Assembly (NCBI GenBank): GCA_016292335.1
Contig: JAECRX010000131.1
Location: forward strand, 1-5,878
DNA from: Candidatus Sifarchaeum subterraneum
Lineage (GTDB): Archaea; Asgardarchaeota; Sifarchaeia; Sifarchaeales; Sifarchaeaceae
Length of the DNA: 5,878 bases
Reading direction: 5' to 3'
The notes beneath the pieces are model-generated. The model saw nothing but the letters and a program-made list of their open reading frames with translations. It ran no database searches and was not told the origin of the DNA. Shown here in pieces: positions 1-5,471 of the stretch (position 1 is its first letter; each line of letters begins with the position of its first letter). The position numbers were made by a program, and so were the translations under genes.

Positions 1-5
1 TTTTC

Positions 6-20
6 CATCCGAATCCCCCC
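6..20 (-). promoter_or_regulatory. Possible ribosome site and start codon of a gene leaving the window
   Basis: Read leftward, a run of six G (20 to 15) is followed by ATTCGG and an ATG at 8-6, and then GAA and AA run off the edge. This could be a purine-rich Shine-Dalgarno site and the first codons of the next leftward gene. A second in-frame ATG lies at 29-27 with no ribosome site. Only two to three codons are visible, so the gene cannot be tested from this window. Confidence 0.2.
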
Positions 21-103
21 TTGTTTCATTTTTTAGCCATGGAACGACAAATCGATTTCAATTCAGTTTTCTCCTACAAGTAGCGTGCTTGTCGCCAAAT
101 TTG

Positions 104-123
104 AAAATAAAAAAAAATAAAAA
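104..123 (-). terminator. U-tract terminator of the surface-protein gene
   Basis: Read leftward, this is an almost unbroken T run: five T, A, nine T, A, four T. It begins about 20 bases after the stop codon at 144-146. No stable hairpin precedes it, which fits the archaeal pattern of termination at U-rich tracts. Its direction and position match the leftward gene. The call rests on composition and placement only. Confidence 0.5.
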
Positions 124-143
124 GAGAACTTTCTGAGCACTGG

Positions 144-1166
144 TTATTTCCTTTTGCCTATATAAATTATGGCAACTATTGTGGCAATTACGACTGCGGT
201 AGAAACGCCGATAACTGAGGAGCTGGATAGGATTGCAGTTCCAGTTCCGTCTTCAAAGCCTCCATCAGTTCCAGTTTCTGCCGACAAATCACAAATTCCG
301 ATTGTCGGGTCGTGGTCCACATAATTTTCGAAGGAAGGATAATTAAACCAAACTTTTAATCCAGTTTCCTCAGTCTTCTCTTCAGAATTTGCAGTTACTG
401 TTACTGACTTGTCATCAGCTGTCGCCGAGTTTTCATATGAAAGGAATGCCTCACCAATCTGGAATCCCCCACTGCCTACCTCAATAGTATCCTCTTCTTT
501 ATCCGAGGAAAAATCGGTGCGTATTGCTAATCTGTTTTCAGAACTTGCGAAGTCCCAGTTTTCGATGTAAACATCGATCTTCATTTTGTTTCCATCATCT
601 GAGTTAATGTGGCATGTTAAGACGATTTTTAAATTGTCTGAGACGACTTTTAAATTACTTAATGTCATTTGAGTCGAAGTTGGAGGTCCAGGCTCTTTAT
701 CTCCCCCACCGCCGCGTTTCGATCCAACTAGGGTAAAAGTGAATTTTACTGTGTCTGCGGTCTCTCCGGGAGGAATCTCGACTCCATCTTCAGTCGTAAA
801 ACCACTGAATTCCCAATCGCCACTACTTAGACCATAAGTCGTGTCACCTGCCACTCTTTCATTAACATCAAATTCTTCGTCACCATCGGAATCGCTGTAC
901 TCTATCAGTTGTAGGAATATCACATGATATGCTTCGTCTTGGTTTCCATCAGTACTCCAGTACCAGAAATGTGGCACAGGTCCAGGAACAACTCGTACAT
1001 TGAGTTCCTCTGTTGAAACAACGACTGATCCTTGAGATCCGACACGAGCTTGGACGCCATCTTGTCCATACACAAAAGAAATTGGTACTAGTGCTAGAAA
1101 GACGATCAATACCACTGAAACTGTCATTTTTAGTGCTTGCCATTTTCCAACTTTGAGGATTTTCAT
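144..1166 (-). CDS. Secreted, C-terminally anchored surface protein with an EF-hand-like loop
   Basis: The product is 340 residues with no recognised enzymatic domain. Residues 1-34 form a signal peptide: a basic start (MKILKVGKWQALK), a hydrophobic core (VVLIVFLALV) and a likely cleavage near VYG-Q. Residues about 318-337 (VIGVSTAVVIATIVAIIYIG) are a membrane helix followed by KRK. This gives a type I topology with most of the protein outside the cell. The ectodomain is acidic and rich in beta-prone stretches, with a Gly-rich linker (GGGGDKEPGPP) near residue 155 separating two probable beta-rich modules. Residues 92-103 (DSDGDEEFDVNE) match an EF-hand or dockerin-type calcium loop, with acids at loop positions 1, 3, 5, 9 and 12. 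Two lone cysteines (about 185 and 292) could form a disulfide. A GTG lies three codons upstream (1175-1173), but the ATG at 1166 is preferred because GGTGAT sits just before it and overlaps the GTG. The overall pattern recalls proteins of Asgard archaea, from memory. A role in the cell envelope is inferred. Confidence 0.8.
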   Translation of the reverse strand: MKILKVGKWQALKMTVSVVLIVFLALVPISFVYGQDGVQARVGSQGSVVVSTEELNVRVVPGPVPHFWYWSTDGNQDEAYHVIFLQLIEYSDSDGDEEFDVNERVAGDTTYGLSSGDWEFSGFTTEDGVEIPPGETADTVKFTFTLVGSKRGGGGDKEPGPPTSTQMTLSNLKVVSDNLKIVLTCHINSDDGNKMKIDVYIENWDFASSENRLAIRTDFSSDKEEDTIEVGSGGFQIGEAFLSYENSATADDKSVTVTANSEEKTEETGLKVWFNYPSFENYVDHDPTIGICDLSAETGTDGGFEDGTGTAILSSSSVIGVSTAVVIATIVAIIYIGKRK

Positions 1167-1170
1167 TTTA

Positions 1171-1176
1171 ATCACC
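1171..1176 (-). promoter_or_regulatory. Shine-Dalgarno site GGTGAT that decides the start
   Basis: GGTGAT, complementary to the usual archaeal 16S rRNA 3' end, lies four bases before the ATG at 1166. It overlaps the alternative GTG at 1175-1173, so translation from that GTG could not use it. This favours the 340-residue form. Confidence 0.5.
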
Positions 1177-1193
1177 GAGTAATAGATTGATTC

Positions 1194-1204
1194 TTTTTAT
1201 TTAT
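1194..1204 (-). promoter_or_regulatory. TATA-like box for the surface-protein gene
   Basis: Read leftward the sequence is ATAAATAAAAA, preceded by AAAAGG, which could act as a BRE-like purine stretch. Its centre is about 33 bases before the ATG. With the usual archaeal spacing of about 25 bases, transcription would start near 1174, giving a very short leader that would place the Shine-Dalgarno site at its 5' end. The box is clear by composition. The start site is inferred. Confidence 0.4.
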
Positions 1205-1222
1205 CCTTTTAGTTCTAGATTT

Positions 1223-1250
1223 TTCGAACAGGAGTTCGATTTTTTTCGAA
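1223..1250. repeat. Three phased TTCGAW sites, possible operator
   Basis: TTCGAA (1223-1228), TTCGAT (1235-1240) and TTCGAA (1245-1250) are spaced 12 and 10 bases start to start, about one helical turn each. The first two also form a perfect inverted repeat, TCGAAC-AGGA-GTTCGA (1224-1239), followed by seven T. The cluster lies about 20 to 45 bases upstream of the TATA-like box of the leftward surface-protein gene, where an archaeal activator or repressor could bind. The alternative is a hairpin plus T-tract terminator for rightward transcripts, but no rightward gene lies just upstream. Confidence 0.35.
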
Positions 1251-1432
1251 TGATTCAAGGGAGTAAAGAAGACCCCCTTATTCTAGCGGAAGAAAAGAAT
1301 TTTACAACGAAACAATTCGTGGTAGAACAATGGTTTGAAGGTTTCACAGTTAAGACATTTTTTCTCAATTACCTCAGCATATTTTCCCACTCAAACTCCA
1401 ATCGATCTTGGCAACTTCGGCTTTTGTTCTGA
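1250..1432 (+). CDS. Short unrecognised reading frame, possibly a decayed gene start
   Basis: This is 60 codons from ATG to TGA. The frame is also open further upstream, to a TTG at 1187. The first part (MIQGSKEDPLILAEEKNF, then a stretch containing QFVVEQWFEGF) looks protein-like with mixed charge. The last 20 residues are Ser/Asn-rich and look unlike a real C-terminus. There is no ribosome site at normal spacing; a GGAG lies 15 bases upstream. Its end overlaps the open frame of the next small gene in another frame. Together the two could be pieces of one gene broken by a frameshift. I do not recognise a family, and chance cannot be excluded. Confidence 0.2.
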   Translation: MIQGSKEDPLILAEEKNFTTKQFVVEQWFEGFTVKTFFLNYLSIFSHSNSNRSWQLRLLF

Positions 1433-1461
1433 TAGGAATATTGTGCTTTCAAGTGGCTGTC

Positions 1462-1620
1462 ATGAGTACGGATCCCAAGATTATGAACCCAGAAGAAAGA
1501 TTGAAATTGATTGAAAAATTAGCAGAAATAGACCCTTTTCTTGTTTTAAATCCTGAGGAAGAAGCTGTCGCCTTTTATGATACGACAATTGCACGATTGA
1601 AATATGCGGATTTGAATTGA
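1462..1620 (+). CDS. Small hypothetical acidic protein
   Basis: From ATG this is 52 residues: charged, helix-prone, with a coherent composition. It starts MSTDPKIMNPEERLKLIEKL, continues through IDPFLVLNPEEE, and ends in a segment rich in Tyr, Thr, Arg and Leu. The repeated NPEE motif at residues 9-12 and 30-33 is notable. The same frame is open back to 1354. A TTG at 1408 would add a hydrophobic segment (AFVLIGILCFQVAV) and give a 70-residue membrane-anchored form. A GTG at 1453 would add three residues. None of these starts has a convincing Shine-Dalgarno site, so the start is uncertain. It converges with the methyltransferase gene. I cannot assign a family. It may be a genuine small gene or the 3' remnant of a longer one. 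Confidence 0.4.
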   Translation: MSTDPKIMNPEERLKLIEKLAEIDPFLVLNPEEEAVAFYDTTIARLKYADLN

Positions 1621-1663
1621 AATAGCCTTTAACTGAAAGATATGCCTCAATAAGTCTATTTTT

Positions 1664-1675
1664 AAAAAAAGAAAA
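1664..1675 (-). terminator. U-tract terminator of the methyltransferase gene
   Basis: Read leftward this is TTTTCTTTTTTT, about 77 bases past the methyltransferase stop at 1752-1754 and before the convergent small gene ends at 1620. A U-rich stretch without a strong hairpin fits archaeal termination. The call rests on composition and placement. Confidence 0.35.
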
Positions 1676-1737
1676 GTGGTCGTGATTCTTTATTTTTCAT
1701 TGGTATATTTTGAGCCTGAAATAAGAGTAATTCTTCC

Positions 1738-1746
1738 TTTTTTTTT
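1738..1746 (+). terminator. U-tract terminator of the small rightward gene
   Basis: Nine consecutive T on the rightward strand lie about 120 bases after the stop at 1620 and directly before the end of the convergent methyltransferase gene. This is the natural terminator for rightward transcription entering this gap. The next comparable rightward T run would be inside the methyltransferase. Confidence 0.35.
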
Positions 1747-1751
1747 ACATG

Positions 1752-2522
1752 CTATTCACTTTTGATAGAAACTAATATGAGAAAGTTCAATTGTCCTCTA
1801 ATTCTCTTTATTTCACCGTTTATTTTTTCCACGGAAAAGAATTCATCTTCGAATTTTTTCAATAGCTCTTCATCTCTTCTATCTTTTATTATGTTGTAGG
1901 CTTGAAGCCAATGATGCATCATTGGAATTCCTTCGGGTCCTTCCTGGTCAAATTTATATGGGATATGTTCTCTTTGAGATATTTCAAATCCAGCTTCATT
2001 AAGCAATTTTTCCAATTGTTCTATATTGAAGACTACGTGATCAGGCCCATGAGAGATTTGAAAGGCTTCATTAACTATTTTATTGATAGTTAGGTTCAAT
2101 GAACCGATTATTTCACATAAAATAAGTTTTCCATTTTTCTTTAATGCTCTGTGGATTTCTTTTAAAGCTAATAGATGATTTTTGAAATGATGTAATGCTA
2201 AAATACAGAAAGAGTAGTTAAACACTTTACTTTTGAGAGGAAGTTTTTCAGCTGTAGAGAGAATCAAAAAAGTATTAAAAATTTTTTTACTTAGTGCTAC
2301 TTTCAGCCTTGCTTTTGCCTTATCAAGCCCTATAATCATTCCTGTAGTAATGCTATTTGCTATTATTTCTTCAAGTATACCTGTGCCGACTCCAACATCC
2401 AAAATTTTTTCATTTCCCTCAATTTCAACCATTTTCAACATTTTATCAAATAATATTTTTCTGAAAGGATCTCGCTTCATTCTTTTATCGAAATCGAGTG
2501 CTTCTTCGTAATCATTTTTCAC
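1752..2522 (-). CDS. Class I SAM-dependent methyltransferase (UbiE/Methyltransf_11-like)
   Basis: This is a 256-residue cytosolic enzyme predicted to move a methyl group from S-adenosylmethionine to an unknown acceptor. Motif I, the SAM-binding glycine loop, is KILDVGVGTG (39-48). Motif II ends in the acidic residue of IGLD (64-67), which should contact the ribose. AEKLP (91-95) is the adenine-contact region. FNYSFCILALHHF (101-113) is the motif IV strand and helix, and LKEIHRALKKNGKLIL (120-135) is the characteristic helix plus beta strand before motif VI. The C-terminal third carries HGPDHV (158-163) and PMMHHW (200-205), histidine-rich stretches that may belong to the substrate pocket. Length is normal for the fold. 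The GTG start is forced: an in-frame TAA lies two codons upstream, and AGGAGG precedes it. The gene is transcribed away from the helicase and toward the small protein gene. The neighbours give no clue to the substrate; quinone, lipid or small-molecule targets are all possible. Confidence 0.85.
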   Translation of the reverse strand: MKNDYEEALDFDKRMKRDPFRKILFDKMLKMVEIEGNEKILDVGVGTGILEEIIANSITTGMIIGLDKAKARLKVALSKKIFNTFLILSTAEKLPLKSKVFNYSFCILALHHFKNHLLALKEIHRALKKNGKLILCEIIGSLNLTINKIVNEAFQISHGPDHVVFNIEQLEKLLNEAGFEISQREHIPYKFDQEGPEGIPMMHHWLQAYNIIKDRRDEELLKKFEDEFFSVEKINGEIKRIRGQLNFLILVSIKSE

Positions 2523-2533
2523 TTTTTAATTTT

Positions 2534-2539
2534 CCTCCT
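2534..2539 (-). promoter_or_regulatory. Shine-Dalgarno site AGGAGG of the methyltransferase gene
   Basis: A perfect AGGAGG lies 11 bases before the GTG at 2522. An in-frame TAA at 2528-2526 rules out any earlier start. The spacing is slightly long, but this is the only start codon the site can serve. Confidence 0.6.
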
Positions 2540-2577
2540 ATTCAATGAAATGTGAACAATGTACTTAACCTAAATGA

Positions 2578-2593
2578 TTGAATTGCAATTCAA
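2578..2593. promoter_or_regulatory. Perfect 16-bp palindrome, possible operator
   Basis: TTGAATTGCAATTCAA is identical to its reverse complement. Symmetry continues to 2575-2596 with one mismatched pair. It lies 56 to 71 bases upstream of the methyltransferase start. If transcription starts about 25 bases after the TTAAAAAAA stretch just upstream (about 2609-2617, leftward), the palindrome would cover the start site, as a repressor site would. Both the promoter and the regulator are inferred. Only the symmetry is observed. Confidence 0.35.
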
Positions 2594-2794
2594 CCAAAAA
2601 ATGAATGTTTTTTTAAGATTTCTCCAGGAAATAATAAAATCACTTTCTAAATCATTTCTGGGCTTTGACATAAAAATTAATGGCGAAATTTTTAAGAAAA
2701 GGCCATTTTTTGTTTGCAATCCTGCTCAAACAATCATCAATTCTTTTTAATAGTCGGACAAGTTCATAATTTTGGAAAAATTTATAAAAAAGTA

Positions 2795-2823
2795 AAGAAC
2801 TAATGTTCTTATAATCGATTATA
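2795..2823. repeat. Two adjoining inverted repeats
   Basis: AAGAAC-TAAT-GTTCTT (2795-2810) is a six-base-pair inverted repeat with a four-base loop. It abuts the perfect palindrome TATAATCGATTATA (2810-2823), sharing one base. They lie about 250 bases from the helicase start and about 290 from the methyltransferase start. They could be regulator sites or chance in AT-rich DNA. The first repeat, with C and G at the inner ends of its arms, is the less likely to be chance. Confidence 0.25.
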
Positions 2824-2844
2824 TAAACAAATTGTATTTTATAA

Positions 2845-3012
2845 ATTAAAAATATAAATATTTTAAAAAATATACAAATATCCTCTAAAAAAATAATCTC
2901 AATAGATCCAACCAATCAAGCATTTTACGCCACAAAATTTATTCATTTATCCAATTTTGGAAATGCTGAAAGAGATATTAGGTTAAAAAACGGTAAGATT
3001 GTCGTTATGTAA
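2845..3012 (+). pseudogene. Start-less open frame, possible gene remnant
   Basis: An in-frame TAA at 2842-2844 is followed by 55 open codons to TAA at 3010-3012. No ATG, GTG or TTG occurs except the last sense codon. The first 20 codons are Ile/Asn/Lys-rich, as expected from AT-rich noise. From about 2905 the translation (DPTNQAFYATKF, then HLSNFGNAERDIRLKNGK) looks like ordinary protein. This could be the 3' end of a lost gene. No family is recognised, and chance remains a fair explanation. Confidence 0.2.
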
Positions 3013-3042
3013 GTTTATGTTGTGTGTTTATGTGTTTTATTG
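3013..3042 (+). promoter_or_regulatory. Probable helicase promoter with repeated GTTTATGT
   Basis: GTTTATGT occurs at 3013-3020 and 3026-3033, 13 bases apart. A related GTTATGT (3004-3010) precedes it and TTTTAT (3035-3040) follows. TTTTAT or the second TTTATG could serve as the TATA box, 30 to 45 bases before the ATG, leaving a short leader. The repeat might instead be a regulator site. The assignment is by position and composition. Confidence 0.3.
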
Positions 3043-3055
3043 AACTTAGTTTTCT

Positions 3056-3064
3056 AGGATGATC
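3056..3064 (+). promoter_or_regulatory. Shine-Dalgarno site of the helicase gene
   Basis: AGGATGATC can pair with the archaeal 16S rRNA 3' end through AGG and TGATC with a small bulge. It sits five bases before the ATG at 3070. An ATG inside the site (3059) is followed at once by a stop codon and is not a gene start. Confidence 0.4.
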
Positions 3065-3069
3065 TGATA

Positions 3070-5454
3070 ATGAACGCCAATCAACTTAGAAATTATGGCG
3101 TTAATCAAAAAATAATCGCTATATTAAAGCAAAATGGTATAGAAACTCTCAGAGAAATCCAAATGAGTGCAATAGAACAAGGATTATTAAAAGGTAAAAA
3201 TCTTTTGGTATGTGCCCCTTCAGCAAGTGGAAAAACACTTATTGGAGAACTTGCCTCAGTTTTTAGGTTATGCAATGACCCTATGGCGAAATCAATTTAC
3301 ATGGTTCCTTTAAAAGCATTAGCAAACGAAAAATATGAAGAATTCTCAAGCAAATATGAGAAACTTGGTATTCATGTAAATGTTTCAACTGGAGATTTCG
3401 ACATCGTTCCAAAAGATCTTGAAGATAGCGATTTAATAATTTGCACTTATGAAAGATTTGACAGCATTCTTCGTGGACGGCAAAAATGGCAAAATCAAAT
3501 TCAAACTATAGTCATCGATGAAATACACAACATCGGCAATGATAATAGAGGGGCTCGTCTTGAAAGCACGATAATGCGAATCAAAGAATATCTACCTGAC
3601 GCTCAACTGATTGGCCTTTCTGCGACAGTAGGCAATGAACAAGAGCTGGCTGAATGGCTAGACTGTATGTTTATTTCAAGCGATGCTCGTCCTGTGCCCT
3701 TATACGTTGATGTAGCCGTGGTTAAAAACAAAGTCGAATATATCAAGAATGAATCTTTGAAGGTCATTGAAGAGGGAGGACAAGTATTAATTTTCGTTAT
3801 GACTCGTAGAGAAAGTGAAAAACTTGCATTGAAACTTGCAGACTTTGTATCTACGAAAATTAGGAAAGAAGAAGAGGAAAAACTTCATAAAATAGTCGAT
3901 AAAATGATGGAAAATGGCGAAATAACTATTTTAACAAAAAGGCTGGGCACATCGATAAGTAGAGGCATTGGTTTTCATCATGCCGGACTTTCTCTAAATG
4001 ATCGCAAGATAGTTGAAAACGGTTTCAAAGAAGGATTAATAAAGCTAGTAGTTTGTACAACAACACTAAGTTCTGGAATAAACACCCCCGCTAGAATTGT
4101 ATTTTTAAAGGACACAGCGATTATTTCACAACGGTCGAGCAAGTTCCGCCCAAAAATGATCCTTACGGAACTTAATGCCAACGAAGTACATCAGATTCTT
4201 GGTAGAGCTGGAAGACCAGGATATGATAAAGTCGGTAAAGGCTATATTTTGGTGGAAAATGAGGCTGAGCATAAAAAAATTATGAATAAACATTTCGTTT
4301 TAGACAATAGTGGTGAATTGAAAGAGAAACATAACGATATTGTAAGCAACATGGAAGACGAAGTTAACATTCGTGAACAAATGTTGTTAAGGATTTATGA
4401 AACTGAAGGTTGTAGTGAACCTGAACTAATTGATTTTTTCAACAAATCCTTTTGGTGGTATAAAACCAAAAAATCTAATGGCAATTATTCTTTATCTTCA
4501 AAACTTATGTTAGGCCATTATTCGGTAATAGATTTCCTCAAATCACACACAAAACCAGAATATTTAGAAAAAATAAAAGATATTCCAGATTCCAATGTTA
4601 AACTTCAAAGCATTAGTGGTAATCGAATTTGTGGCGTTGTTTATAGGGAAAGAGTTGGACGAGTTGTGGAGTTTGATATTGAAAAAGGACCCTACTGTGA
4701 CTGTAACACATGGAAGTTTGAAGGTCAGCATGAAAACATTTTATGCGAACATTTATTGAAGTTTGGATTTCTGCTCATGAATCATCTGAAACTTAGAATT
4801 TATGCAGGTAACATTGTAGTTGAATCCCTTGGTGAAAAGAGACTAATGGATTTCTTATTAGAGAATGATTTTGTTTACAAAGAAAAATCTGGAAAATTGA
4901 AATGCACTGGGTTAGGAAGGCTAGCAGTTATCTACTATATAAAGCCAGAAACACTTAAAGTGATTTATGAAGGACTACTGAATAATGAAGAATTTACGGA
5001 AATTGCGGTTAAAGCCTTAACACAAGAATATCGCCTAACTAAGTATGATTCATGGGTTTTAGCCAAAATAGTGAAAGATTGGATTGACGAAACCACACTT
5101 TTATCTAACACTAAAAAATACAGTATCGAGCCTGGAGATTTCCAATCATTAATTGAAAGTCTTAAATGGATCTTTACAGCCCTGTCTGCTGTAGCCCGAA
5201 GGCTAGGACTAAAGGAAACAGAAAAAGAATTAAAAAAATTGGAAACCAGAATCAAATATGGCGTAAGAGAAGAACTCTTATGGCTTTGTAAAATTCGTAT
5301 TCCCGGTGTTGGAAGAGTAAGGGCCAGAAAACTCTTCGAAAGTGGTTACAAGAGTTTAAATGATTTGAAAAAAAGTAGCTATGATGATTTAGTCATGATT
5401 GAGGGATTAGGCGAGATAACCGCAAATATGATTGTCGAATATTTTAACAAATAG
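3070..5454 (+). CDS. hel308: Hel308-like Ski2-family DNA helicase with inserted SWIM zinc finger
   Basis: This is a 794-residue predicted ATP-dependent 3'-5' DNA helicase. In archaea Hel308 acts on stalled forks and recombination intermediates. The motor is complete: Q motif (LREIQMSAIEQ, 27-37), Walker A APSASGKT (49-56, Lys55), Ia MVPLKALANEK (78-88), TYERFDSILR (126-135), DEIH (150-153), GLSATV (182-187), IV (VLIFVMTRRESE, 239-250), FHHAGLS (302-308), V (CTTTLSSGINTPAR, 329-342), VI (QILGRAGRPGYD, 375-386). A winged helix begins near 432 and is interrupted. Residues about 515-565 form a SWIM zinc finger (Cys543, Cys545, Cys559, His561). The winged helix resumes at RLMDFLLENDFV (591-602) and TGLGRLAVIYYI (613-624). 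The ratchet region includes PGDFQSLIESLKWIFTAL (688-705). The end has the RAR motif (751-753) and two HhH hairpins (744-755, 777-788). Family members are usually about 700-740 residues; the insert explains the excess. The frame is intact. The SWIM role is inferred: extra nucleic-acid or partner binding. It may be a paralogue alongside a canonical Hel308. Confidence 0.9.
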   Translation: MNANQLRNYGVNQKIIAILKQNGIETLREIQMSAIEQGLLKGKNLLVCAPSASGKTLIGELASVFRLCNDPMAKSIYMVPLKALANEKYEEFSSKYEKLGIHVNVSTGDFDIVPKDLEDSDLIICTYERFDSILRGRQKWQNQIQTIVIDEIHNIGNDNRGARLESTIMRIKEYLPDAQLIGLSATVGNEQELAEWLDCMFISSDARPVPLYVDVAVVKNKVEYIKNESLKVIEEGGQVLIFVMTRRESEKLALKLADFVSTKIRKEEEEKLHKIVDKMMENGEITILTKRLGTSISRGIGFHHAGLSLNDRKIVENGFKEGLIKLVVCTTTLSSGINTPARIVFLKDTAIISQRSSKFRPKMILTELNANEVHQILGRAGRPGYDKVGKGYILVENEAEHKKIMNKHFVLDNSGELKEKHNDIVSNMEDEVNIREQMLLRIYETEGCSEPELIDFFNKSFWWYKTKKSNGNYSLSSKLMLGHYSVIDFLKSHTKPEYLEKIKDIPDSNVKLQSISGNRICGVVYRERVGRVVEFDIEKGPYCDCNTWKFEGQHENILCEHLLKFGFLLMNHLKLRIYAGNIVVESLGEKRLMDFLLENDFVYKEKSGKLKCTGLGRLAVIYYIKPETLKVIYEGLLNNEEFTEIAVKALTQEYRLTKYDSWVLAKIVKDWIDETTLLSNTKKYSIEPGDFQSLIESLKWIFTALSAVARRLGLKETEKELKKLETRIKYGVREELLWLCKIRIPGVGRVRARKLFESGYKSLNDLKKSSYDDLVMIEGLGEITANMIVEYFNK

Positions 5455-5460
5455 ATCTAA

Positions 5461-5469
5461 TTTTATTTT
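5461..5469 (+). terminator. Possible U-rich terminator of the helicase gene
   Basis: TTTTATTTT begins seven bases after the helicase stop codon (5452-5454). It is T-rich and correctly placed but short. It is also typical of the AT-rich background, so support is modest. Confidence 0.3.
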
Positions 5470-5471
5470 AA

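Larger units (their letters stand above)
2594..3069. other. AT-rich spacer between divergent genes
   Basis: This stretch separates the leftward methyltransferase from the rightward helicase and should hold both promoters. It is very AT-rich, especially 2780-2895. It contains two adjoining inverted repeats (2795-2823), a start-less rightward open frame (2845-3012) and a repeated GTTTATGT element before the helicase. A leftward 87-codon open frame (2915 to 2652) starts with TTG, has no ribosome site and is dominated by Phe, Ile and Lys codons, so I do not call it. I see no RNA gene. Confidence 0.6.

Noticed and set aside
76..92. Inverted repeat ACAAG-TAGCGTG-CTTGT near the left edge
   Set aside because: The stem is only five base pairs and not placed at a clear promoter or terminator. 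It is expected by chance.
1908..1925. Perfect 18-bp palindrome CCAATGATGCATCATTGG
   Set aside because: It lies inside the methyltransferase and encodes PMMHHW in frame. The codons for Met-Met-His-His flanked by Pro and Trp are self-complementary, so the symmetry follows from the peptide.
2233..2511. Rightward 92-codon open frame
   Set aside because: It is the antisense shadow of the methyltransferase, which has complete motifs on the other strand.
2652..2915. Leftward 87-codon open frame
   Set aside because: It starts with TTG, has no ribosome site, is full of Phe, Ile and Lys, and covers the most AT-rich DNA of the window. Only its last 40 residues look protein-like.
4965..5255. Leftward 96-codon open frame inside the helicase
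   Set aside because: It is antisense to the conserved ratchet region. Its Ser-rich composition is typical of a shadow frame.
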